The translations under genes were made by a program, and so were the position numbers. The notes below the pieces were generated by a model. That model saw only the letters and a list, made by a program, of their open reading frames with translations. It searched no databases and was not told the origin of the DNA. Shown one piece after another: positions 1-12,500 of a DNA stretch of 64,000 nt. Positions within the stretch are counted from its first letter, which is position 1; each line of letters opens with the position of its first letter. The stretch is from Serilophus lunatus. Taxonomy: Eukaryota; Chordata; Aves; Passeriformes; Eurylaimidae. Where the stretch lies: NCBI GenBank assembly GCA_013399895.1, contig VXBA01005864.1, positions 523,342 to 587,341 of the forward strand. The letters run 5' to 3'.

Positions 1-540
1 GCGGCGCTCTCTCCCCGCCCGGGCGCACAGCCCACCCCGCTGGGAGCAGCGCTGGGCTCCGTGCCCGGCGGGGCCAGCGGCCGCTCCCGCAGGCCGGGCA
101 TGCTCAGTGCCGGCGGCAGGGCTGGCGCTGGCCCCGGTGCTCGGTCAGCCCGCGGCCGCCGCCACACGGGGCGGGCGCGGCGCTCCTTCCCCATGGGCAG
201 CCGGGCGGCGGAGGGCGCGGGCAGCGAGCAGCCCCCAGGTGGGAGCCGGGGGCGCCCCGCGTTTCTCCGCCCGCACGGCCCGGAGGGGCCCGCTGCTCTG
301 CGGGTTCCGCACGCTGCGGTCAGGACGGGAAAGGGAAAGGGAACGGGAACGGGAGCGCGGGGGATGGGGGCAGGTCCCCCCGAGTGTGAAGCGCAGTGCT
401 GCGCCCCGAGCGCCCCGGGGCTGGGTGGGCTGGGGGCGGCTGCAGGCGCCGCTCCGGGCAGGTCCCGCCCGCGCGGCACAGTCCGCGCTCCTGCTCCAGG
501 GAAAAAGCGGCGCGGCTTGAGTGAGTTCTCAGAGCCGGGA
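1..540 (+). promoter_or_regulatory. SLC18B1: CpG-island promoter of SLC18B1
   Basis: This stretch is very GC- and CpG-rich, then drops sharply to AT-rich sequence after about 560. It contains exon 1 of SLC18B1 (coding from 193) and an Sp1-like GC box, GGGGCGGG, at 168-175. A short purine hexamer tract of the GGGAAA/GGGAAC type lies at 327-356, inside intron 1, and could form G-rich secondary structure. The layout fits a TATA-less housekeeping promoter. In human the RPS12 gene lies head-to-head just beyond SLC18B1, so the island may be bidirectional, but the window starts too late to show that. Confidence 0.75.
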
Positions 541-3500
541 GAGTAGGAGTTGTGTGCGGGGTTCAGTTTTCCAACCTGATTTGTAAACTGGTCTCCCCTG
601 TCAAGGGAATAATACTTCGTTATTGTTTATGTTTTGTGTTTTTTAGACGATGGTGTGTCAGAAGCTGTTGGTGGGGAATCAAGGCGGTTTACCAGAGAAC
701 AGCTATTTACTATGGCTGCGGCAGCTTCTATGAACTTCAGTTCAACGATATGCTACTCAATCCTGGGACCCTTTTTCCCTTCAGAGGTAAACAAACAACT
801 AGCTACTCTTTACTTTTTTGCATGAAACTTTTAAAAGTATCTTGAGTTCCATGGGACCTTTATGGCTGTAAACTCCAAGTTAAGACTTTTCAGTTCTGGG
901 AATTCAGTGACAGCCTGATGTTGGCATAGACTGAGTGTATATGATGGTGACCTTGATCATGTCCATGGACTAATATCCCTGTGACTGCAGAGACAGCAAA
1001 CTAATGATGTGTGATAGAAATTGAAGTGGGTTCTTGAAGACGTAAAATAGTTCTTTTCTTAGGGTTCCATAGTAGTTTTGAGAGCTGAGAGCAAACTTTG
1101 CCAATGTTCTGACTTGCATTTCAGTGCCTGAGCCACCCAATGACTTTTTATTTATTGCTGTCTCTCTGTTAACGCATGCTGGTCATCCTTAACTGTATTA
1201 ACTTCTTGACCAAGCAACTCTAGGAAAAAAAAATCTGCTTATATTGAGTGAACACAACGTTTAACCACAGGATGAAAAAAATGGTCATGACCAAATTGTT
1301 CCCAAGTATTTGCAAAGAAATGTGTTTTTTTTTCTCTAAATATTCCTATGTACTACTTGTGCCCAAGTAAGTTTATTTTGCCCACTGAGTAAGTAAAAAA
1401 ACACGTCTAGTGCTTGCTATGGGGAGGCATGTTACAGTAAGATAATTAGCAGATATCTCCATTTACTGCCCTCTCACCATGCAAGGGACCAAAGCTCCAT
1501 AGCTGGAACCACTGCACACCAGTTGAAGCCACCTTGCAAATAACACCTTTTTCCATTTGCTGGAGAATGAACATTGCCTTTCCCTTAATTACATATTAGA
1601 AGTGCAACTTATCTTTACATTGCTATATTGTTACTGTATGAGCCTCTACTGCATTTGAGAAACAAAATTGCTTTCTAGCTGCATTGATGATTTAAAAAAA
1701 TTAAATGTACACAGCATGAATATTATTTACTCAAGAATGACTGCATCTTTAAGTGGTTGTGAACATTTTTTGCAGGCAGAAAAAAAGGGTGCCAGTAACA
1801 CCATTGTTGGCCTGATTTTTGGATGTTTTGCGTTTTTCAATTTCTTCTCTTCTTTAATCTGGGGAAAATATGTAAGTATAATTGAAGCTGTATCTTATTT
1901 CTGTGATGACACAGGTTGGTACATGAAGACAATTCTTTAAGGCTGAGAAAAATATGTCTCTTCAGTAGCACTCCTGCAGGCTTACGTCTGCACTCACTGG
2001 AGTCTGACCAGTCAGTCTGAATCTGATGTAAATCTTGTCAGTACTCTTGTGTGGTTTTTGAGGGTAACAAAGGGTGATGGACATGTAGCTTTTTTCCTCT
2101 GGTTAACTGTTATGTTTGCTTTAATCTGCTAATCAATTCTAGTTTTTGTTAACAACTTTCTCCTACTCCCCATTTTTTTAGTTGCACTTATGTATATGAT
2201 CTGTTTGCCTTTGTGGACAATCTTAAGGTTTTTTGTTTTTGTTAGCTGCACCCCTTCTTTTCTGGTATGTTGTCTTTTTGTTTGTTTGTTTTTTAACATT
2301 TCCTCCTGTTATCATTCTCTGCTGCTTAATTCAGTTTACCCTTCAACTGCATTATATAGTATTACATAATATGAGATGAATGTCTCCAGTTCTTGCAACT
2401 TTTCTTGCAAGTTTTCCTACAGATGCAGGATTTTTCTCATGTTGGAGAAATTACAAATAGATCATATAACAGTTTGTTTATGTGCTGGAGCACTGCTGTC
2501 TGTGCATTATTGGCTAGGGCTGCTCAGGATCATACCCTAAGTTGAGGCTACTGCAGAATCAAAATCTTCTCTGTCTTTGGCTGGACAGCCTCTTTGCTGA
2601 CCCTGTGGTGACTGCTTTTCTTTGATGGTGAGGTGGCTCATCAAAGTGTCACACAAGTGCCATTGCTAAGTCTTGGTGCCTGTGATAGCATTCAACTGTG
2701 GCACAACCCCTCACCAAGTACTTGGCAGGGGAGAAAGTGAGCATGCCATCCTCACTGCAGACAGCTAAAGTGAGCGTCAGTAGATGTGGACAGTGCAGCA
2801 ATCAGAGATCCTGAGAGTTTTGGTGAAACTCAGGAAAATATGAGCTTTAGTAATAATACCTGAAAGGAAGGAACTTTGTCCAGGCCTGAAAAAAAAAAGG
2901 AATTTGAAATACATATTTTCTTCAGGGGAAGTTGCAGCATGTAGTTAGAAGTTCAATTGTACTTTGTTACGGGATTGAGTCAGCTTTATGGTGTGCCTCC
3001 CATTGTCCTTCACTTTGGTGATAACAGTCTGGAATGAAGGAAGGTGGGGGGCTCCTTTCTTTGGTAGTGAATGGAGAGGCCCAAAGCTACTGTGCTTCCC
3101 CTGCCAAAGCTTTGTGCTATTAAAAGTAGTGATAAATTTACTTTAAAATCGACTTCTATTGACTCTCCTTAGCCATACACGTGACAGGTATTGCTGGCCT
3201 TGCCTCAGTGATGGTGCTGGAGGGGGAATGCATTACTTTCTGTTGGTTTATAATGAGGAATGCTGCTGTAACCTGGTGCTCTGCAGAAGCTGCAGCATGC
3301 TGCTGTGACATAGTTAACTGCAGCATTGTCTTGACCATTCTGAAAACTGGGTCAAGTCACTTAACTGTACAGAGTATTTTTAGATTCAGTATTGCATAAA
3401 GGTTGTCCTTTCACTCAGCCTTTCACATCAACAGGAGCACAGATCTTTTAGTTACATGTGCCAAAAAGTGCCCATAATGTTTTGATTTCTTAACAGGAAC

Positions 3501-6500
3501 TTATGTTGGAAGATTTTTTATCTTTCCTTGAAATGCTAACATGTAAAAATGTTATTTAATTTACAGCTTACACATATTGGAGCAAAATTCATGTTTGTGG
3601 CAGGGATGTTTGTTTCAGGATGTGTGACCATTCTGTTTGGGTGAGTAATTTTTGGTGCTTGGTTTCGTTGCATGTCTTCTGATCAGTTTTATTCTTATGA
3701 AAAGATGGACACACAACAAAACTAGAAACTCTTGGGCAGCTCTTGTGTGTTGGTTAGGTCTTTTTACATCTTTAGTTTTTATCTACGCGTTTTAAAGCAG
3801 AGTGAACACTTCTCCCTTTCAGTAGGTTTCAGAGTCTGTTCACTTCTTTGAAAGCAGAGGAGGAAGGTTCTATGTATTTAAAAAACTAATGTAGTTCACA
3901 AACAGTGAGAACCCTGTCAGAGTGCAGCAATAAAGGAAATATTTCCGCATAAGTTTTTAACTTCTCTTGTCTTAATAATATGGAGTGCAGTTGGGAAACT
4001 TTGCTTGGCAGCTGAAGAGCCTGAGTCTCTCATTCTAGCAAACCAAGAAAGGAACCTCTTATTAGGTAGCTGTAATGTATTGCATCAGACTCCTTGCACA
4101 GGTGCTTGAAAAAGATACGAAATTCAACAGAAGATGGCACTAGAGTTTTTCACAGGTTAGTTTTTCTTCATGCTATTTCCACTGCCAAACAAAGGGGAAA
4201 AGGGGAATAGTGCCAGAAATTGTTCGGTAGAGTTTAAATGATTTCAACAATCTCATTCAAAAATATGTGGTAATAGAAAGCATTAACTGTCTTGTAGCTG
4301 TGTCCTTTAATGATAGGAAATGATGCTCCCAGGGCTTTAGCAGATGACTCCTTGCATCCTGAGAGAGCTGCATTTACTGTTGGGATTTTTTTTTTTTTCA
4401 GAATGCTGGACATGTTGCCAAGCGGACCAATGTTCATTATTTTTTGCTTTTTAGTAAGAGCAATGGATGCAATAAGTTTTGCAGCAGCAATTACAGCGTC
4501 GTTTTCAATCCTTGCAAAGGCATTTCCCAATAATATAGCTACTGTCCTGGTAAGTGCAAAACCAGTGTGACAGCTCAGTACGTGCAATGTGATAAATTGC
4601 CAGTGGGTAGCCTAAAACCAGGAGGAGAAACATCTGGTATCTGATATATAGGTTTATTTGAATCAATTTTATTTGAAAATGTTTGTTTGTCATCTAGAAT
4701 CACAATCCTAGAACAAGTTTAGACCTTAGTATAACTTCAATTAGATATAATTTAGGCAGTATATATTAGTTATTTGTACTTTGAAGACAGCTGACTGTTG
4801 ATGGCAGTAGTTATCTCTTCAGTTGAAAACTGACTATTAAAACACCAATACATCTTTTAGTGACTACTTCTGCAATAGATAATAAGGAACCACGTGAATT
4901 GATTAGAAAAATCGATACATTCATTCGAATATTGTTGATTTAAGTAACTGAAAGATGCAAAACTGTAAACAATTTTGGCTTCATTTTTCTAATTTATTGA
5001 TAAAAGTTATGCATGGGAAGATGAGAGTTAGAACTTCTTGAAATCTGGAGAGCAGTATTTTTGGTAAAAATTTATTTCAACCAGAGATATCACCCTTATT
5101 TACTTTGGGTTTTATAGTGTTAGGAAGAAAAGTTTTGTATTTAATAAAATGCTGCTTTCTCTTTTCAATAAATTCTGGTCTCAGTTCAAAGATAGACTGA
5201 GAAATAACTGGTTAAATTTTAATGAGTGAAGAAATGTTGAGAACTTACTTAAGAACATTATATAAAATTGGAAAAGTTGATGCTTTTATTAATGTCATTG
5301 TTAAGCTATATATTTATTTACATAAAAAATGTAGGAATATGTCCTCCTAACTAAAAAAAAAGTACTAAATTGTATCAGCAGTGATTAGCTAGCATTTTCT
5401 TTGGAAAACAGTTTATATATTGTATATATGTTTGGATTTATTCAGTCAATAAGGTTAAGGTTTCCTGTTTGCAAATTTTAAGATGTAATTTAAATAGGTA
5501 GGTAAAGTAATGTTGACTTAAAGGGACTTACTCGTTTATCTTATAATTAAAAAGAAATGAAATTCTGTTGTGGCAGCACAAGAATTATGATGCATGGCTG
5601 AAAATGATGTGTGGTGGTGAATTTCTTCTGAAGACCACAATCAGAAATGCTACACAGCTGTGGCTTGGCAGCTACCTTTGTTGAAAATCTAGAAAGGGTG
5701 CTGTAGGAGGAAAGATGTGATCTGTTTACCATACTATGTGCTCTAATGTTTTGTTCTGCATGAGAATAAAACCTCTTCAAATTCATTCATTCAGACCTAC
5801 TGTCCTTAAATGGACATGATGGACAGTTCTTGTTACTGTGAGCTTGGAGGCAGGAGGCAGAAGAAAGAGATGAGTATTAGAAGCAAGGTACATTCTAGGG
5901 CAAAATTTTCTATCTTGGAGGAGCAGATGAGGTATTTTTAGCCTTGCTATTCTTTTCCCTTCTTGATAGTGGTAGATGCTGAAAAGCGCTTTTCCTCTCC
6001 TTACCATTTTGGTATCAGTTTTCAGCCTACCTTTACTCTTTGGGTACCCTAGAGAATATAAAGGGAGGTTATTGAATGTAGGCACATCAGCCTTGTTGAA
6101 GTGGAAAGTTGAGAAACCATCCTGTTGCAGGAGATAGAGACTTCAGAACATAAGCAGTCTCATTTTTCTTACAGGATCAGCTTTATCTTATCCTCTGATC
6201 TCTCCCCTTCATTAACTTAGAAGGGATAAGTGATGGACAGCCTGATTTGAACCGAAATCTCACAAATCAAATATGTTTTATGATGAGCAACATGAATGAA
6301 AGCATTATTTGGATGCAGTTATGTTAACTCAATGGCCATTCCAAATGTCAAAGTCGACCAAAATGTCTCAAATCTATCTGGAAATTTTGAAACTCACTAG
6401 TCGTATGTTGTTACTAGTTATTTCCTTTGCTAGGGAAGCAAAAGCTTGCAACCCTACAGTAAAGAATGTGGCTATTCTGACTGTGGCTAGTTTTGGGTCA

Positions 6501-9500
6501 TTTGACCACTCTGACTTGTATCAGTAAAATTAAAGATGAGGATGAGCCCCTATACTATCTTTCTGGGTTCCAGAAATTATAAAACTTCAACTGTAAGCAG
6601 TTACTGCCATCAGCTGTTACTGGTGGTTTAAGTGTTTATTAATCAAGTGTTGAGGCAGATATTGACAGTGGTGACTCTGATGTTGTAAGACAAGATGTGT
6701 TATTGTCCTTTTACAAACAAATATCTTAGAAAAGTTACTAGATTATTACATTATAGCCCAAACAATCTGAGTTATCCTCATTTCAATTTCAATATTATTT
6801 CTCATACTTAGGGAGTGAATCCAAAAAGTTGATTATGAAGAGAAAGCTTTAACTTCATCCCGTGAGATAATGACCAATATGAGTAGGTTTCATTGCAGCC
6901 TTCCTCTCAGGCTGGAGTGGAATGGCGGGTGGGGGAAGATACTTCTTTTAGCCTAGGTGGTCTTACAGATGCTTTCTGCCACTAGAGCATTTGCCCTGCC
7001 TCGGGACCGGCTTCTGTTAGGTAACAGCAGAGTGGTAAGCACTGCAGTACAGGTGGTTCTCTGTAGTGAAGCAAAAGAGGTCATGGCTGTCACAGAGATA
7101 AGTGTGAAATTCCTTTTACTATCCCCTCTTGCGAAGATCACTACTAGCTGTTCTCCTTAGTGGTGCAGTGTCTTTTACTTTTCACTAGCCTGCCTGTGTT
7201 CTGCTGCTCCTTACGGGTGATTTGTTGCAGACACCCGTATACAGGAGTCACATGGGCGGACAAGGAACCAGCGATTAAATAAAACACAGGTACACAAAGT
7301 TCAGCTGAGAGTCTTTCGCTTACTACTTCTCCATCTTTGAAAGCCAGGTGTTAGAGTTCAGCCAAGCGAGTTACAAATCAAGTGTGCACTGCTGCCCTGC
7401 TCTCTGCGAGGAGGCCCCCTTTATTTCCATCCCATGAGAAAGTTCAGCTTACCTGAAAGTTTACACCACTGCAGCTAGCTTTGTTTATCAGAATCCAGTT
7501 ATATTCTGAAAACAAATGTTAGTTCCCACTCTCTTTAGCATTCATTTTATCACCATTCTCACAGGCTATATTTAGACAAAAATACATGAGCTTACACACA
7601 CACACCTGCTAAAGGGAATGGTACTTATTTTTAGAATAAACACTTTAATTTTTATTTCCAGTTAGCTGGCTTCCAGGCAGCTGTGTTGCAAACCACCACA
7701 ACACTCTTCCGACAGATGATTTACTTTTTATCATTACGTTGTATTTGCTCAATATACTGACTTCCTTTTTACTTGCTTTTTTTGTCCTTTAGGGCAGCCT
7801 TGAAATTTTTTCAGGACTTGGACTGGTGCTGGGCCCACCTTTAGGTGGTTTTTTGTATCAATCATTTGGTTATGAGGTCCCTTTCATCACTCTTGGATGC
7901 ATAGTGTTGTGTTTTGTGCCTGTGAATATATGCATGTTGCCAAAATACGGTAAGCATCCTTCTACCTGCCTCCTTCACTCATCTTTATTTCTTGTGTATT
8001 CAAGTGTCTTTAAAAAAACTATCAGCTTCTGGAGTCTGATCCAAGTCTGAGGGCAAAGCTCCAATTAGCTGCTCATCTTCATCAGGCCCATGTTTTAATG
8101 CTAACCCAAATTCATTTGTGCAAATGGCGTGGAATGAATGCAACTCCTCATGCCCATTTCTGCAAACACTAAGAACTCTGTATGGAAGTGAACTGAGACA
8201 TATTTTTGTTTTCTTTTGATTTGCTTCAGGGCTAGTACAGGACCAGTTGTGTCTGCTTCATATAGGTTTGTTATTGCATTGAAGAAAAGCTGGAGATAGA
8301 TTTTTGCCTAAAATAAGAGAACTTGACATGTTTGAAGCATTAACAATGTGTGTGTGGGAAAGCTAACTACAGTTAGAAAAAAAAGGGGGTTATTTGTACA
8401 GAATTGTGCAGGATCTGATTTACATGAAAAAATGTTAAATTTGAAAAATGAGGTGTTTAATGAAGTGCTGGAAGTCATATAAATTTGTTAAATTGTAGAT
8501 GGTCCTACTTGGGCAGAAAGCTAACACACAATTGAAAATACAAGGTTACAGTTCTGTTGCTCTTTTCGAGAGAAAAAAAACCCTAGTAACTTTAAATGCT
8601 TCTTTAAAAAATCATGTGTGTTGTCTTTTAGAAGAAACTTGGAGGGGTTAACCATGTGCTGGTTACTTCTGGCTTTCCCCCCTGGCCTCCCCAAGGTGTG
8701 AAATTGTCTGCAGTCAGGAATTACAAGCCAGTTTGAAACTATGCTAAATAAAAGTTAGCTCTGAGGTGGTGGATGCTAATGATTGAACTTTTAGTTCTAT
8801 GTATACTTTGAGACCACATTCAACTATTAAAGAAGAAACAGCATCAAGAAGGGAGCCTGACTTTGAAATGCCATGTAACAATGGCGTCTGAAAGGAGTTT
8901 CCTGGAGTACAAATTGAACATGTAGGATACCCAAAAATCTAGTTGCTTAAAAAATCTGACAGATCCCAACTGATAAATAGCAATCTTTTTATCTTAGTTT
9001 CAAACCATATTTCTTTGATGGGATGTGAATTGTCCAAAGTGAGACATATCCATGAGAATTTCACTCTGTAAGTGCTAACAGAGAAGTAACTGTATTTACA
9101 CATAATTGGAATAGTGCATGCTTGTGTTCTTTTCAAGTTGGGGATTTGCAGTGTTGGAATCTAAATGGTGTACTTTTCTTCTTCACCTATGAAATTTGGA
9201 TTCTACTATAAAAATAGTATAGTGCACAATAATCTACTATTGACTTTCATTTGTTATGTGACAGGAGTAATAGAATTAGAAAAAGAGAAATACGGATTTC
9301 TTTTCTAAAGCAAGAAGAGCAGTCATGACTCACGCTGCTGAAAATAACGCAGTTTTCCCCTCTTTTCTGTTGAAACAGATTCAGTCCCTAGCAAGGAATC
9401 CTTTTGGAAGCTCATTCTTATTCCAAAAATCTTAGTACTCTGTCTCACTATATTTTCTATAAGTGCATGTTTGTGCTTTTTGGATCCCACGATGTCTCTA

Positions 9501-12500
9501 TTTATCCTAAAGAAGGTAAGTCCTGCTAACATGCAGTGAAATCTTGACTTGCTAAATAGTAAATAACTGGTTATAAATGTGGTTTAAATATCCTAAACAA
9601 AATTGAGCTTTATCCCATTGCACTGCTTTAATTAACTGTTAGTAGTATGACTTCTAAATGACTTGATTTCCGCAGTACTGACAAGTCAATTTCCATTGAC
9701 ATCTCTTCCTACTGGGTCTTGGTAACTTTGAGAACTAGGAAATGTAAAGCCTTTAAAAATGTGCTTTTTCCACTTAATTGGCTTTTATCTGCAAAGGACC
9801 TTCTGTGAATAGGCCATAGCAGCTGGTTTTGTAAGCAAGGGACTTTTTCCTCCTGAAATCAAATTCTTGAAAACTGCCAAACTTACTGACAGTGTTCCAT
9901 CTCTTAAAGTGAGCATTGGTTTTGGGGGAAGTGGTGTCACAGCTCTGCGTTCTCTTGCAGCAACGTTAATATTAAACTTACTGCAACTATGTAGCTTATG
10001 AGCTGACTTCACTCATTCATTAAAAAGGCAAATTTATTTACTAATTTTTAATTTATGTCAATATTTGTTTTCAACTTGATTTATTTATTTTTCCCTATAG
10101 TGTTTCAGGGAGTAAGCAGTATAGGATTCTGTTCCTATGTGAAATTAAGCCATTCTCTTTGAGTGCTTTATTTATTATTTTTTCAAGCGATAGTGTTTTG
10201 CAGGTGGTATAGCTTCTACTTTTTGTCTGTCTAGTCCTCTACTTAGAGCAGTCATTTAGGGCGGAGGAGACTTGATGCTAGCCTCTTTCGTCAGTGGAGA
10301 TGTGAATGCACATCTTCCATCCCTCTGCTTTCTGCTAACAGATAGTTGTTTTGAAAGGGCTATAGCCTTCTTGGCGGGTATTTTAACCACTAAATTAGAG
10401 TTATTATCATGTGCTTGCATATGGCAAGGAAACAATGAATATTTATGTAATCAATGCCACATGAAACTTCTTGGAATACCTTCTAACTCTTAGTTAAGGC
10501 ACTTGTTTGAGAGACTGGTATGCTTTTGGCTCATTACGCATTTTGTTTCAATACAGAAATGTGTCTGTGTATTAGGATAACATAGACCTCAGGGCGTTTG
10601 CAAAAAAACCCTTATTCATTCTCATAAAAAATCATCCTCCAGAAGAAAAGTTGGAGTTGAGTTTTATAGCAGTACTTATTTTTCAGATGCGCTGATTAAC
10701 AGTGGATGACTACAGTATTTATGCTTTTCTAAGTGCATATAAAACTGAAGATTGGAGAAGTAAAGACTAAATCCATCTACATTTCAATGTCTGAAGTGTC
10801 TGTTTTAAATGTGTCAGTAATGTTAAAATCCAGCATGCAGATTAGGAGACATAGCATAGTGTTTCCTCCTGACGTTATTTAGGCTTTATATGAGTACAGT
10901 TGTGTCAGGTATTTCCACCACTCCATGCTTAATTGTGTTGCTGAAAGCAATGAAACTGAAGCTCTGCTGATGACTAAAAATACTTGAAAAGCTTCTGTAT
11001 GGTATCAGTAAAATGCTTAAAATCGTGCATTTCAGTATTTTGATCTAAAATATAATTATTGAATTGTCCTTTAATTAATGCAGCATATATGGTTTGTTTT
11101 GGGTTTTTGTTTTATTTGTTTTCCTTTCCATAGTTCAAACTCCCAGCTGGTTATGTGGGCTTGGTGTTCCTTGGTTTGGCACTCTCGTATGCTGTGTCTT
11201 CTCCCCTACTTGGACTTGTAAGCGACAGACTGCCAGTGAGTACTGCCCTGCTGTTTGTGCAGGGTATTTAGTTAAAGATGGAGGACTTCCCACATTGAAG
11301 CAGTAGGCCTGGTCCTGTAAAGGAATCTGCCTTTCAAAACTTTGCACATGTACGCATTACTGCCAAGTGGAGGGTCTCTCTTTTGCAAGGTCCAGGTAAT
11401 TTAAGAATATTGAAAGCAGTAAAGGGCATTAGACAAGCAGTTGAAGTGTATTGAGCTTTTCTACTGGTCTAAGCACAAATCCGCTTCCAGACAATATGGA
11501 ATAGAGAGTGGGAAAATATGTCCCAGTTATCCCTGCTTTTGAGTACATCTAATTTTATTAGCTTTTGAGAGGAGGATTAAAGATGTCTGGTTAACTGTAT
11601 TGATTTTATCCCTTAAAAAGTATACTATCCAAATTAGATCAGCACACTGGGTGGCTGTGGTCCTTTAGCTCTTAACAGCAACATAGAAAGAGACTTTGAC
11701 AGTGATACACCTCAACCTTCCTACTTGAGAGCCACCACTAATTGATCAAGGCAACCTACACTTTAAATGCTGTACGTGAAGGACAGTGATGGTTTTCTGA
11801 TACTGTTTTTTTCTGAAACAAAGTAATAATGGCCTTTGTACATAAGAATTACATAGAATCATAGAATGGCCCCGGTTGGAAGGGACCTTTAAGATCATCA
11901 TGTAATGCTACATGATATTTCTTATATTAAAGAAGAGTAAGACTTAAAATACTTTGCTAACAGAGAAACACCATTGCTCAAAATCCTGAAGGAATCTCTG
12001 CATTAAGCAGCCGGTGCCAGTTTTTGCATTGGTGGTTGGGAAACATGGAATCACTGTTTCGTGAGGGTGTTCAGAACTGGCAGGGAAACTTGAATTCCCA
12101 TTTTGTCTGTGATGTGTCACACGTTTCAGATGAATATTTAGAAGAGGAGTACAGTAGGAAAGAAAAAATAGTTCCATTCCAAATTCACAATTTTAAGTTG
12201 CATACCTCTTTCTTTTCTTTCACAGTACATCAGGAAGTGGCTCCTGATATCTGGAGGCTTACTGACAGCACTGTGTTTTTTCATGTTAGGACCTGCTCCA
12301 GTACTGCACATTGAAAGGTGTGTAGCTCCCTCTTCTTGAGCCTGTCCCCTTATGTGATGTTTTTGACCACAGTCACGTATATCCACAAGTCTATAATTAG
12401 CACCTCTAACCATGAAACGGGGTTTTTCATCTAGCATGAGACTGTGAGTGTAAAGCAGTGAAAGCATCTTAAAATGGAGATTTTAGAGCATCATAAAATA

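Noticed and set aside
61..546. Two long overlapping open frames in the first 550 bases
   Set aside because: They reflect the stop-poor CpG island. Only the frame carrying the ATG at 193 continues into a good exon 2, through a GT donor at 239.
7225..7430. Possible LTR fragment in SLC18B1 intron 5 (TGTTGCAGACACCC start, ATTAAATAAAAC)
   Set aside because: No matching far end, target duplication or second LTR could be found, so a retroviral origin is only a guess.
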